The notes under the pieces: model-generated
Told to the model about the DNA's origin: nothing
Databases searched by the model: none
What the model saw: only the letters and a program-made list of their open reading frames with translations
Assembly (NCBI GenBank): GCA_045659265.1
Contig: JAZOWO010000131.1
Coordinates: 1-64,000, forward strand
DNA length: 64,000 nt
DNA from: UMGS1649 sp045659265
GTDB lineage: Bacteria > Bacillota > Clostridia > TANB77 > CAG-465
Direction of reading: 5' to 3'
Part shown: one piece after another, positions 25,900 to 34,782 of the stretch
Position numbering within the stretch: position 1 is the first letter of the stretch
How the letters are laid out: each line of letters starts with the position of its first letter
Made by a program: the position numbers and the translations under genes

Positions 25900-26961
25900 T
25901 TAACGTCTATATAATACATAAACTATATAGCATGCATAAATAGCAAGTAAAGTAAATCCTTCCATTGCAGAAACCTCTGGTTTCTTTTTAGTGAACAATC
26001 TCATTACTAAACATACTAACACGAATACACCAGCGTCTATAACAAGAGATGGTGTTGACACTCTTATTGGATTTATTAATGCGGAAGTTCCTATTACAAA
26101 TAAAGTATTAAACATATTGCTGCCAACTAAATTGCCAATTGCAATATTTAATCTATTTTTCTTTATTGCTGCAAATGTTGTACTTATTTCTGGTAAAGAT
26201 GTACCTACTGCAATTATTGAAATCGATATAAGTGTTTCGCTAACATTAAAGTATCTTGCTATAACAATGGCATTGTTAACTACGAGTTCTGCACCTATAT
26301 ATATAACCGCAATGCATATCAATAATAAAAGAAATTCAAGAACCAATCTTTTCATGTCTTTCATAGAAAACATTTTATCGTTTTCGTTAGTGTGATTATC
26401 ATGGCTTGCATATGCAGATTTGTGTAATATAACTTTTTTCGCTTTTGAATCTTTATATTTCTTTTCTCTTTGATCCCTTAAATATTCACCAAACTCATAT
26501 AGTGTATAGTACATGAATATTGCAAAGAATAATAATAGAATAATACCATCTGTTCTAGTAATTGCATTATGAGTTGCTTGTGGATCGACGATGTCAATTA
26601 ATAGTACGAAAAGTACAGTACTAGAAATTAGACTCATATTCATATCTTTTCTTATTGTTTGTCTTAAAAGTTTTAATGGGTTTGCTACAAAAATTAGTCC
26701 TAGAATGCAGCACATATTAAATAAATTTGTTCCAATAATATTACCTAGCAAGAAATCAGAACTGTTTTTTGCAGATGCTGTAATGGAAAGTAATAATTCG
26801 GGTAAACTTGTACCGATACAAACTATAGTTAGTCCTATTACTACTTCGCTTAACCTAAACATTTTCCCTATTTTTGTTCCGATATCTACAAAGGCATCAG
26901 AACCTTTTATTAATAAGAACAAACCTACAACCATTAAAATAACGGCTAGAAGTATATCCAT
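25900..26961 (-). CDS. Calcium/sodium antiporter (CaCA, YrbG type)
   Basis: A 353-residue cation exchanger of the plasma membrane with about ten helices. Both inverted alpha-repeats are present: GTSLPELLLSITAS with GNIIGTNLFN (about residues 50-83) and GTSLPEISTTFAAI with GNLVGSNMFN (about 250-290); their Glu and Asn residues form the ion sites. A charged cytoplasmic loop of about 60 residues (160-205) with a His-rich stretch (HKSAYASHDNHTNEND) separates the halves. AAAGGAG precedes the ATG. Convergent with hpf; a monocistronic unit. Confidence 0.93.
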   Translation of the reverse strand: MDILLAVILMVVGLFLLIKGSDAFVDIGTKIGKMFRLSEVVIGLTIVCIGTSLPELLLSITASAKNSSDFLLGNIIGTNLFNMCCILGLIFVANPLKLLRQTIRKDMNMSLISSTVLFVLLIDIVDPQATHNAITRTDGIILLLFFAIFMYYTLYEFGEYLRDQREKKYKDSKAKKVILHKSAYASHDNHTNENDKMFSMKDMKRLVLEFLLLLICIAVIYIGAELVVNNAIVIARYFNVSETLISISIIAVGTSLPEISTTFAAIKKNRLNIAIGNLVGSNMFNTLFVIGTSALINPIRVSTPSLVIDAGVFVLVCLVMRLFTKKKPEVSAMEGFTLLAIYACYIVYVLYRR

Positions 26962-26988
26962 TTGTTTTCTCCTTTGTATAATACAATG

Positions 26989-27018
26989 AGTATATCATAT
27001 ATGTTAATAAAACAACAA
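26989..27018 (-). promoter_or_regulatory. Possible promoter of the antiporter gene
   Basis: Minus strand: TTGTTG (27018-27013), 18 bases, TATACT (26994-26989). The -35 match is imperfect. Confidence 0.4.
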
Positions 27019-27075
27019 TAGCTTAAAGGTCTCTTTTAATATTAAAAATTAAAAGAAAATGTAATTTTATATAAG

Positions 27076-27105
27076 TTGAATTTAAATATATAATTGATAT
27101 ATAAT
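27076..27105 (+). promoter_or_regulatory. Possible promoter of the DUF2207 gene
   Basis: TTGAAT (27076-27081), 18 bases, TATAAT (27100-27105). Confidence 0.45.
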
Positions 27106-27138
27106 TTGACTAATATAATCTGTTAGATGGGGGAAATA

Positions 27139-28797
27139 ATGAATACTGGTGTTATAAAGGTTGTTAAATGGTGCGTCATAGGCGTGATTGCTTTATATTT
27201 GTTGGGGAGTTTTATTGCAAATAAACCAAATAAAGATGCATGGATAATAGAAAATTTAGAAATGACATTAACATTTGTAAAAAATACTTTAACTATTGAA
27301 GAAAAAATTGACACTACAATCGGAAATGAAGTGTATTTTTCACATAATTTACAAGGAGAAGTAGGTAATTTAATTACAGGTATAGTGGAATATACTTATA
27401 AGGATAAAAAAATAAACGATAGATTAACTAGTGGCTGGTTTGTGACACCGGAAAATATTGCACAAGAGTTAGGAGCAAAAAAGGGAGATACTATAGGTAT
27501 AAAGCTTTTATACAAGATAAATGTAGATATGTTATATAGAGGCGTTGATACAGATATTTTAACATTAAAATTTATAGATGCTAAAAAATTTAAACTTAAT
27601 TTAATACCTTATACAACTATAACAGATGTTAATGTTGAAGATGCATTAGTCACTGAAAATAATGGCGTTTATACTATTGATTTTGGAAAAATTAAAGCAT
27701 CAAACCTGGATATAAAAGCTAAAATTCACGATGTTGATGCTGTAGTTGGTGAAACAATAACAATATTAACGCCAGCTGGATATATAGTATGTTTTATGGG
27801 TACAACTTTGATCTGTTTAATAGCAGTGCTAATAAACAATAGAAAAAAGAAAAAAGTTAGTGAATATAGAAGAGAGACAAACAACTTAGTTTCACCATAT
27901 CTAGCAGAACTGATTGTTGATGGAAAAATAGATATGAAAAATCTAATAATGACAACGATAATTGATTTAGAATTAAAAGGGAAGGTTAAAATATTAAATA
28001 ATGATGAGATAGAACTTATATCAACTGAAGGGCTAGATGCGGTACAAAAATGTATGATATACTTGTTATTTATAGGAACGGGTGGAGAAAATAGAATAAA
28101 ATTAAGTGATATAAATAATGCGTTCCGTAAATCTAAAATAACAACAAAAATCTTTTCTGAAAAATTGGCTATGGTTAAGAAGGCGTTAATAAACACATTA
28201 ATTGCAACGCAATTTATTTCTAAAAAGAAAATGAAAATAGGAACGATTATAAAAACAGTTGCGGCTATAAATTGCATATTAATATGTTTTCTATTCTCAG
28301 GCTTACCAATAACTATTGATGCGTTTCCGATAATGTTTGCTATTGCATTAGTATTTATATTTATAGACAGTATTAATCATTATGAAGGTAATTTCAAGAG
28401 TGAAAGGGATGCAACTGGATGTTTAATGGTGATAGCGGGGATAGTTGCAATTTTTCAAGCGATAGGAATGATTAAATTAGATTTTATGATATATGGATTA
28501 GAGTTTTTATTAATAATGGCGGTATTGTTTATTGTAAATGTTATGGTTATAAGGGAGTCTAAACGTATATTGTTAACACCTGTTGGTGAGGCTGAAAGAA
28601 TAGAGTTGCTGAAATTAAAGAAATATTTAACGGAACATAGTGTAATCAAAGAAAGAGATTTAGGTTCTGTTGTAATATGGGATGAATATTTAGCGTATGC
28701 AACAGCGTTTGGAATGCCAAATAGTATAATAAAACAAATTTATGAAGAGTGGTACAATATTAATATGACATTACAATTTGTATCGCAAATACTATAA
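27139..28797 (+). CDS. DUF2207-type membrane protein
   Basis: A 552-residue membrane protein. One N-terminal helix (about residues 7-23) is followed by an extracytoplasmic beta-rich domain (to about 210), a helix near 220-235, a cytoplasmic winged-helix-like segment (VDGKIDMKNLIMTTIIDLELKG), then two to four helices near 375-470. The C-terminal block LKKYLTEHSVIKERDLGSVV with WDEYLAYATAFGM is the conserved part of DUF2207 (YciQ-like) proteins. Family function is unknown. The ATG at 27139 follows GGGGGAAA; an upstream in-frame ATG at 27127 precedes that site. Monocistronic with its own terminator. Confidence 0.8.
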   Translation: MNTGVIKVVKWCVIGVIALYLLGSFIANKPNKDAWIIENLEMTLTFVKNTLTIEEKIDTTIGNEVYFSHNLQGEVGNLITGIVEYTYKDKKINDRLTSGWFVTPENIAQELGAKKGDTIGIKLLYKINVDMLYRGVDTDILTLKFIDAKKFKLNLIPYTTITDVNVEDALVTENNGVYTIDFGKIKASNLDIKAKIHDVDAVVGETITILTPAGYIVCFMGTTLICLIAVLINNRKKKKVSEYRRETNNLVSPYLAELIVDGKIDMKNLIMTTIIDLELKGKVKILNNDEIELISTEGLDAVQKCMIYLLFIGTGGENRIKLSDINNAFRKSKITTKIFSEKLAMVKKALINTLIATQFISKKKMKIGTIIKTVAAINCILICFLFSGLPITIDAFPIMFAIALVFIFIDSINHYEGNFKSERDATGCLMVIAGIVAIFQAIGMIKLDFMIYGLEFLLIMAVLFIVNVMVIRESKRILLTPVGEAERIELLKLKKYLTEHSVIKERDLGSVVIWDEYLAYATAFGMPNSIIKQIYEEWYNINMTLQFVSQIL

Positions 28798-28801
28798 GTA
28801 A

Positions 28802-28833
28802 AAATAAAAGAGGCGATTGCGCCTCTTTTATTT
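28802..28833. terminator. Bidirectional terminator between the DUF2207 gene and the SASP gene
   Basis: AAATAAAAGAGGCG / CGCCTCTTTTATTT stem with a four-base loop. Confidence 0.9.
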
Positions 28834-28840
28834 GCATGAA

Positions 28841-29029
28841 TTACATATTAGATTCAGCCTTTTCTATAAGTTTTTTAACCATTCTTCCACCTATAGAACC
28901 AGCTTGTTTAGAAGTTAAATCACCGTTATAACCTTGTTTTAAGTTAACGCCGATTTCACTTGCAACTTCGTATTTCATTTTTTCTAAACCAGCTTTTGCG
29001 TTTGGGTTTACATATGAATTGCTTGCCAT
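28841..29029 (-). CDS. Alpha/beta-type small acid-soluble spore protein
   Basis: A 62-residue DNA-coating protein of the dormant spore. It has the two conserved blocks: LEKMKYEVASEIGVNL, containing the GPR protease cleavage site (between Glu and Ile of SEIGV), and LTSKQAGSIGGRMVKKLIE, the DNA-binding helix. SASPs saturate spore DNA, protect it from UV and supply amino acids on germination. AGGAGGTGA precedes the ATG. The presence of this gene is direct evidence that the lineage forms spores. Confidence 0.96.
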   Translation of the reverse strand: MASNSYVNPNAKAGLEKMKYEVASEIGVNLKQGYNGDLTSKQAGSIGGRMVKKLIEKAESNM

Positions 29030-29083
29030 AAAGTTTCACCTCCTATTTTTTAAATTGCAAAACTTGAATTTGTTTTACACTAA

Positions 29084-29113
29084 TAATTTGTGAAAATATT
29101 AATAAAAAATACA
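29084..29113 (-). promoter_or_regulatory. Possible sigma-G/sigma-F-type promoter of the SASP gene
   Basis: Minus strand: TGTATT (29113-29108), 17 bases, CAAATTA (29090-29084). It resembles the forespore consensus at -35 (G-x-A-T-x) and -10 (CATxxTA) but not the vegetative one; the match is partial. Confidence 0.35.
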
Positions 29114-29178
29114 GGAAATTTGTGGCAAAAAATAGCATTAAAATTGATTAAAAAACGCGGCTAAATGGCGCTCTTTGA

Positions 29179-29207
29179 TTGACTTTTTATGTAAAGTGTG
29201 TTAAAAT
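29179..29207 (+). promoter_or_regulatory. Promoter of the Ig-repeat surface protein
   Basis: TTGACT (29179-29184), 17 bases, TAAAAT (29202-29207). Confidence 0.75.
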
Positions 29208-29239
29208 ACTAATTATGTAATGTAATGTTGGAGGTAAAG

Positions 29240-32200
29240 ATGAATACAATATTAAAAAAGACAATAGCAACAATATTATTAATAGCAATGTTAATAACAC
29301 ATACACCAGTATATGTTATTGCTGCAGCAGACACAACTCCGCCATCAGTGGTGGTTTCTGGGCTGTCTTCAAGCACAGTAGCGTATAAAGGGGAAACAAT
29401 GAGTTTTAAGGTGTATTTCTCAGATGAAACGGAAATGGGAGAAGTAACACTTACTAAAAACCATGTTATGCTAATAGGATTTACGGGAGATATATCTGTA
29501 AGTGGAAGCGGAAATACTAGAACAGTTACAATATCTAATATAAACGATAATTCTACAACAGCTAACAAGGTGACAATAAGAGCAAATGCAGCAAAAGATG
29601 CAGCTGGTAATACTTCAAAAGTATTTACATCTTCTGCGTTTACTATAACTGAAAGACCAGATACAACAAAACCATCAGTGGTAGTATCTAAACCTTCAGT
29701 TTCAACAGTAACAGAAGGGGGCTCTTTAACATATACAGTATCATTCTCAGATAATAAAGGAATAACAACTAATAATTTTAGTGCAAGTTATGTTTCTTTA
29801 ACTGGATTTGATGCAACAGTGTCAGTAAGCGGAAGTGGAAATACAAGAACAGTAACTCTTTCAAATATAACAGGAGCAGCAGACTCAGACAATAAAATAT
29901 CAATAAGAGCAAATGCGGTAAAAGATGCAGCTGGTAATGGATCAAGTGTTGTAACATCAACAGCGTTTACAATAAAAGCTAAAGATACAACAAGACCATC
30001 AGTAGTAATATCAAAACCATCTCCAACGACAGTTGAACAAGGCGGAACGGTTAAATATACAGTATCATTCTCAGATGAAACAGCGATTGGAACTGTAAAC
30101 TTTAATGCAGATTATGTAGCGTTAGTAGGATTTACAGGAAATGTATCAGTATCAGGAACTGGAAATACTAGATATGTAACAATATCTAATGTTACTGGAA
30201 CTGCGGATTCAGATAACAAAATAACAATAAGAGCAAACGCAGCAAAAGATTCAGTTGGAAATGGTACAGTGGCAACAAATTCTACTACATTTACAATTGT
30301 AGAACCTGTTAAAGATACAACAAGACCATCAGTAGTAATATCAAAACCATCTCCAATGTCAGTAACAGAAGGTGGAACAGTTAAATATACAGTATCATTC
30401 TCAGATGAGACTGCAATGGGAACAATAAACTTTAACAAAGACTATGTAGCATTAATAGGATTTACTGCTAATGTATCAGTGTCTGGAACAGGCAACACAA
30501 GAACAGTAACACTTACAAATGTTCAAGGTGCAGCAGATGCAGATAATAAAATAACAATAAGAGCAAATGCAGCAAAAGATGCTGCTGGAAATGGTACAGT
30601 AGCAACAAACTCTACTACATTTACAATTGTAGAGCAAGTAAAAGATACAACAAGACCATCAGTAGTAATATCAAAACCATCTCCACTATCAGTAGAAGTT
30701 GGTGGAACAGTAGAATATAAAGTAGTATTCTCAGATGAGACAGCAATGGGAACAATAAACTTTAACAAAGATTATGTGGCATTAATAGGATTTACTGCTA
30801 ATGTATCAGTATCAGGAACAGGAAACGCAAGAACAGTAACACTTACAAATATTCAAGGTGTAGCAGATGCAGATAATAAAATATCTGTAAGAGCAGGAGC
30901 AGCAAAGGATGCAGCTGGAAATGCAACAGTAGCAACTACATCAACAGCATTTACAATTGTAGAACCTATTAAAGATACAACAAAACCATCAGTAGTAATA
31001 TCAAAACCATCTCCACTATCTGTGGAAGTTGGTGGAACAGTAAGTTACACAGTAATGTTCTCAGATGAAACAGCAATGGGTAAAGTTCATTTTAATGAAA
31101 ACTATGTAGCACTAATAGGATTTGATGCAACAGTTTCTGTAACAGGAACAGGAAATACAAGAGTTGTTACATTATCTAATATTACAGGTGATGCAGATTC
31201 TAATAATAGAATAGCAGTAAGAGCAGGAGCGGCAGAAGATGCAGCTGGAAATAAAACAGCAGTAGTTGAGTCTACTAACTTTACAGTTGTTATACCAACT
31301 CCTAAAGATACAACAGCACCTTCAGTGCTAGTATCTAATCCAAATCCAAAAACAGTAGAAGTTGGCGGAACAGTAAAATACACAGTAGTATTCTCAGATG
31401 AAACAGCAATGGGAACAATTCACTTTAATAAAAACTATGTAGCATTAATTGGATTTGATGCAGACATAACAGTGAGTGGAACAGGAAATACAAGAACAGT
31501 GACATTAACAAATGTTCAAGGTGGATTAGATTCAGATAATAGAATAGCAATAAGAGCAGGAGCAGCAGAAGATGCAGCTGGAAATAAAACTAAAGTGGTA
31601 GAATCACCTAACTTTACAGTTATAGCTCCACCAGTTAAGGATACAACAGCTCCATCAATAGCTATATCTGCACCAAAGCCAGGAACAATTGAATTAGGTG
31701 AAACAGTAAAATACACAGTAGTATTCTCAGACGAGACTGCTATGGGTAAAGTTCATTTTGATAAGAGCTATGTTACATTAATAGGCTTTACAGCAAATAT
31801 AATAGTAACAGGTGAAGGAAATACAAGAACAGTAACACTTACAAATGTTCAAGGTGGTATAGATAAAGATAATAGAATAGCAATTAAAGCGGGAGCAGCA
31901 GAAGATGCAGCTGGAAACAAAACTAAAGCAGTAGAATCAGCTAACTTTGAAATAATCAAAACTGAAGAAAAAGATTCTATAGCTCCAGTAGTTAATATAA
32001 CTTCTGTAAATCCAACAGCAATATATGCAAACGGAACAGTAAAATATACTGTAACATTTGCAGATAATATTAAAGTAACAGAAGTAAATTTATATACAAG
32101 TAAAATTGAAACAGTGGGATTTGATGCAGATATATCTGTTAAAATGAACGGATTAAAATCAGCAGAAATCACATTAAAAAATATAAAAGGAACAGTTGGA

Positions 32201-33535
32201 AGCAATAAATATATTGTTATAGCATCTGGTGTAGCGCTAGACGCTGAAGGAAATAGATCTAAAGAAGCAACAGGACCAAAATTCAGTATAATAGAAAAGA
32301 CTAATCCAAAACCAGAAGTACCAACACAACCAGGTGATGAAGAAGATGCTTTAAGACCAGTTGTAATTGAAAAAGCAAATTGTATAGATGACCTAGAATT
32401 AATAGGTGATGTAAACAAAGAAATAGATTACTTTGCTTCTTGGTTAAAAGCAGAGAAAAATGAAGATTTATACTTCCCACAAGAACAAAACTATGTTGTT
32501 AAAGGAAACGAAATGACATATATTGTTGAATACTTTAACGGAAGTACAGCAGCCGCAACAGGAGTTAAATTTGAGTTAACAATACCTTATGGTGTAAGAG
32601 TGCTTGAAATAAACGGTGGCGGTAAGGTAGAAAGCGTAACGGATAAAGCGACAGTAGTAACATGGAATCTTGGTGATGTAAAAGCATATGCAGCAACAAG
32701 CGGAACAGGATATTGTAGATTATATGTAAAAGTAAGATTCGTAGAAAATGTTGAACTTGAAGCAAGTAAGAAAGTATCTGAAGAATTTTACGCAACATTA
32801 AAAACAACAGCTAATGATACAGTTTCATACTCATATATGAGACAATTATTTATCGACTTAACAGAAGGTAAAGTTGGTACATACAATAAGACATTAGTAG
32901 CTATTGATGCATTAAATGAAGTTAGACCAAACGAAGAAATAACAAGAGCAGAATTTGCTAAGTTATTGGCAGATGCTGGAATTATTAAAGTAGACTATAA
33001 GAGCAAGGCATACAAAAACTTCAAAGATTACGAAACAATACCAGTATATGCAAGAGCAGCTGTAGCAGCACTTGCAAAAGCTGAAATAATTAAACCATAT
33101 GCAGATGGAACATTCAAACCAAATAATCCTATGTTAATGGAAGATGTAATGCAAATACTAGCAGAAGCGGCAGCACATATGACAGAACAAAAATTAGCAG
33201 TTTCTAAACCAGTATTCTTATATACAGAAGCTTTAACAGGAAAAGATGGAGAAGTATCTCCTAAGAAGGATTATATAATGGAACTAATGAGACAAAACGT
33301 TGTTTCAAGTGAAGAATCAAATCCAGATTCTTATGCATTAAGAAGAGAAGCAGTTGCAATGGTAAACAGCTTAGCATTTAGAGGACCAGTTATAGAAACA
33401 CTTCCAGAAAACAAATTAAGAATAGCTAACGTAAGAGAAGATGGAGTAGTATTCTATAATGTAGTAGATGCAATGGAAAAAACAACTTATGTTCATGACT
33501 ACAGATTGTGGCAAGAATTGGTTGATGCAAAATAG
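29240..33535 (+). CDS. Large Ig-repeat surface protein with SLH-like C-terminus
   Basis: A 1431-residue secreted protein. A signal peptide (about residues 1-30, cleavage after VIAAA) leads into nine Ig-like repeats of about 110 residues. Each begins DTT(R/K/A)PSVV(I/V)SKPSP and contains GGTVKYTVxFSDETAMG and a closing KDAAGN. A DUF11-like beta domain follows (about 1080-1190, VKGNEMTYIVEYFNGSTAAA), then one to two divergent S-layer-homology modules (about 1224-1330: EEITRAEFAKLLADAGI, YADGTFKPNNPML), which usually bind secondary wall polymers. It is likely an S-layer-associated stalk or adhesin. The ATG at 29240 is chosen because GGAGGT lies just before it. Repeats 3-6 are spaced exactly 330 bp and are almost identical in DNA. 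Confidence 0.88.
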   Translation: MNTILKKTIATILLIAMLITHTPVYVIAAADTTPPSVVVSGLSSSTVAYKGETMSFKVYFSDETEMGEVTLTKNHVMLIGFTGDISVSGSGNTRTVTISNINDNSTTANKVTIRANAAKDAAGNTSKVFTSSAFTITERPDTTKPSVVVSKPSVSTVTEGGSLTYTVSFSDNKGITTNNFSASYVSLTGFDATVSVSGSGNTRTVTLSNITGAADSDNKISIRANAVKDAAGNGSSVVTSTAFTIKAKDTTRPSVVISKPSPTTVEQGGTVKYTVSFSDETAIGTVNFNADYVALVGFTGNVSVSGTGNTRYVTISNVTGTADSDNKITIRANAAKDSVGNGTVATNSTTFTIVEPVKDTTRPSVVISKPSPMSVTEGGTVKYTVSFSDETAMGTINFNKDYVALIGFTANVSVSGTGNTRTVTLTNVQGAADADNKITIRANAAKDAAGNGTVATNSTTFTIVEQVKDTTRPSVVISKPSPLSVEVGGTVEYKVVFSDETAMGTINFNKDYVALIGFTANVSVSGTGNARTVTLTNIQGVADADNKISVRAGAAKDAAGNATVATTSTAFTIVEPIKDTTKPSVVISKPSPLSVEVGGTVSYTVMFSDETAMGKVHFNENYVALIGFDATVSVTGTGNTRVVTLSNITGDADSNNRIAVRAGAAEDAAGNKTAVVESTNFTVVIPTPKDTTAPSVLVSNPNPKTVEVGGTVKYTVVFSDETAMGTIHFNKNYVALIGFDADITVSGTGNTRTVTLTNVQGGLDSDNRIAIRAGAAEDAAGNKTKVVESPNFTVIAPPVKDTTAPSIAISAPKPGTIELGETVKYTVVFSDETAMGKVHFDKSYVTLIGFTANIIVTGEGNTRTVTLTNVQGGIDKDNRIAIKAGAAEDAAGNKTKAVESANFEIIKTEEKDSIAPVVNITSVNPTAIYANGTVKYTVTFADNIKVTEVNLYTSKIETVGFDADISVKMNGLKSAEITLKNIKGTVGSNKYIVIASGVALDAEGNRSKEATGPKFSIIEKTNPKPEVPTQPGDEEDALRPVVIEKANCIDDLELIGDVNKEIDYFASWLKAEKNEDLYFPQEQNYVVKGNEMTYIVEYFNGSTAAATGVKFELTIPYGVRVLEINGGGKVESVTDKATVVTWNLGDVKAYAATSGTGYCRLYVKVRFVENVELEASKKVSEEFYATLKTTANDTVSYSYMRQLFIDLTEGKVGTYNKTLVAIDALNEVRPNEEITRAEFAKLLADAGIIKVDYKSKAYKNFKDYETIPVYARAAVAALAKAEIIKPYADGTFKPNNPMLMEDVMQILAEAAAHMTEQKLAVSKPVFLYTEALTGKDGEVSPKKDYIMELMRQNVVSSEESNPDSYALRREAVAMVNSLAFRGPVIETLPENKLRIANVREDGVVFYNVVDAMEKTTYVHDYRLWQELVDAK
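29330..32310 (+). repeat. Nine tandem Ig-domain-coding repeats
   Basis: Repeat units begin at 29330, 29660, 29984, 30314, 30644, 30974, 31307, 31640 and 31973, that is every 324-333 bases. Units 3 to 6 start with the shared string GATACAACAAGACCATCAGT or a one-base variant and remain near-identical over much of their length, pointing to recent duplication or gene conversion. Confidence 0.85.
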
Positions 33536-33546
33536 CAGAGTAGACA

Positions 33547-33580
33547 TAAAAAGTCAACAGAAATGTTGACTTTTTATTGT
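33547..33580 (+). terminator. Terminator of the surface protein gene
   Basis: TAAAAAGTCAACA / TGTTGACTTTTTA stem with a GAAA tetraloop and T-rich tail. The right arm contains the TTGACT -35 box of the next gene. Confidence 0.85.
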
Positions 33581-33594
33581 TTTTATGTTAAAAT
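33566..33594 (+). promoter_or_regulatory. Promoter of stalked membrane protein A, inside the terminator
   Basis: TTGACT (33566-33571), 17 bases, TAAAAT (33589-33594). The -35 box is part of the preceding terminator stem. Confidence 0.65.
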
Positions 33595-33617
33595 ATTATT
33601 GTGTGAGATTGGTTAGC

Positions 33618-33639
33618 ACCAAGTGATAATTTGCTTGGT
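33618..33639 (+). promoter_or_regulatory. Leader hairpin of gene A
   Basis: ACCAAG (33618-33623) pairs with CTTGGT (33634-33639) across a ten-base loop in the roughly 100-base untranslated leader. Its role is unknown. Confidence 0.35.
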
Positions 33640-33701
33640 TGGGCAGGCAAGTAATTACTGGTTAATATATATAAAAAACATTAAAGGAGGATTTCGGATT
33701 T

Positions 33702-34604
33702 ATGAAATTCAAGAAAGACTTGGCCCTTTCACTCGCGACATTTGAAGGACTTATGCTTGCACTTCTTGTCGCAATGCCCATTTGGTTACTCGCAGTAGTA
33801 ATCACACTTACTGTTGTTGGTGCAGCACTTACGGTTGTTACCATCATCAGCATGCGGAAGGATTCCGTTGATGAAACCACGGGTAAGCCCACTTACAGGT
33901 TCCCCATCTGGACCTTTGTAATTGGTGCAGTTCTCTTAGCCGCACTTACGGTTGGCATCATGCTTGCATGCAAGAGACTGTTTGGCTTTGCTCTTATTCC
34001 GCTTGCTGTTGTGCTGTTGGCACTCTGCGTAATTGCTTGGATTAAGCACTGGAAAGTAGCGTTTGTATCGGTAGCAATCGTGCTCGCTCTTCTTGCTGTA
34101 TTCCTTATCAGTTACGGTACCGCTTATATGGCGCACCACGACATCAGTTTGAACCCTGGTTTGGTAGCATCTGAACCTGCTGGCGACGAATCTCAGCTTC
34201 CCAACGACGAGACTGAAAAGCCTGGCGATGAGACCGAAAAACCTGGTGAAACTGAAAAGCCCGGAGATGAAAAACCTGGCGATGAAACCGAAAAGCCCGG
34301 TGATGAGACCCCTGGTAACACCACCACTCCTCCCGCTCCGACGGTAAAGATTAATGCCCCTGACACATTGTCTTACGGCAAACCTATTACTGTTAAGCTC
34401 GAAGGATGCAAGGTTGATGACCTTGTATTTGGCAATGAAGATTTTATTGCCATTTCCAAAATCTCGGATACCGAGGTAAGCATTATCCTTGTAGGAATCG
34501 TGAACGAGACCACTGGCCAAGTGGAAATCGTACCTGCATCTGGATATGTGACTATTACCGATAGCGTATCCGGCACCAATGTATCTATCAACATCGTTGA
34601 GTGA
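33702..34604 (+). CDS. Stalked membrane protein A (five helices, ETEKPGD repeats, Ig-like tail)
   Basis: A 300-residue protein of unknown family. Residues 1-150 contain about five hydrophobic helices with the conserved inserts DETTGKPTYRFPIW and DISLNPG. A stalk follows (about 165-205) of repeated ETEKPGD units with GDETPG. The last 85 residues form a beta domain: VKINAPDTLSYGKPITVKLE, FGNEDF(I)AI, ILVGIVNE, ASGYVTITDSVSGTNV and a terminal NIVE. The two genes downstream at 34783 and 36474 are paralogs with the same three-part layout. Codon choice is foreign-looking (CTC, ATC, CCC, CGG). AAAGGAGGA precedes the ATG by eleven bases. Probably a surface-exposed membrane protein; function unknown. 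Confidence 0.8.
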   Translation: MKFKKDLALSLATFEGLMLALLVAMPIWLLAVVITLTVVGAALTVVTIISMRKDSVDETTGKPTYRFPIWTFVIGAVLLAALTVGIMLACKRLFGFALIPLAVVLLALCVIAWIKHWKVAFVSVAIVLALLAVFLISYGTAYMAHHDISLNPGLVASEPAGDESQLPNDETEKPGDETEKPGETEKPGDEKPGDETEKPGDETPGNTTTPPAPTVKINAPDTLSYGKPITVKLEGCKVDDLVFGNEDFIAISKISDTEVSIILVGIVNETTGQVEIVPASGYVTITDSVSGTNVSINIVE

Positions 34605-34613
34605 TACACAACC

Positions 34614-34649
34614 CAACCCGTAAACAGAAATGTTTACGGGTTGTTTCTT
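34614..34649 (+). terminator. Terminator of gene A
   Basis: CAACCCGTAAACA / TGTTTACGGGTTG stem with a GAAA tetraloop and T-rich tail. Confidence 0.9.
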
Positions 34650-34662
34650 GCTTAATCTGAAT

Positions 34663-34691
34663 TTGATTTTTATGTATACTTATGGTATAAT
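34663..34691 (+). promoter_or_regulatory. Promoter of gene B
   Basis: TTGATT (34663-34668), 17 bases, TATAAT (34686-34691), with TGG extending the -10. Confidence 0.75.
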
Positions 34692-34713
34692 TATAGTATT
34701 AACTTCTTTTTAC

Positions 34714-34777
34714 GAGAGCGTTTGTAATAAATGCTCCATTATATATATAAAAAAATTTTTTTATTTAAGGAGGATTT
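34714..34777 (+). promoter_or_regulatory. Conserved leader element of gene B
   Basis: GAGCGTTT (34716-34723) pairs with AAATGCTC (34729-34736) around a GTAAT loop. It is followed by a CCATTATATATA run, a self-complementary A7T7 stretch and the site AAGGAGGA. The same element with a changed stem precedes gene C at 36408. Confidence 0.5.
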
Positions 34778-34782
34778 CTAGA

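Noticed and set aside
27726..28277. 183-residue antisense frame opposite the DUF2207 gene
   Set aside because: Low-complexity hydrophobic translation of A/T-rich antisense DNA without ribosome site.
31849..32418. Antisense frames opposite the Ig repeats
   Set aside because: They recur with the repeat period and are shadows of the sense coding pattern.
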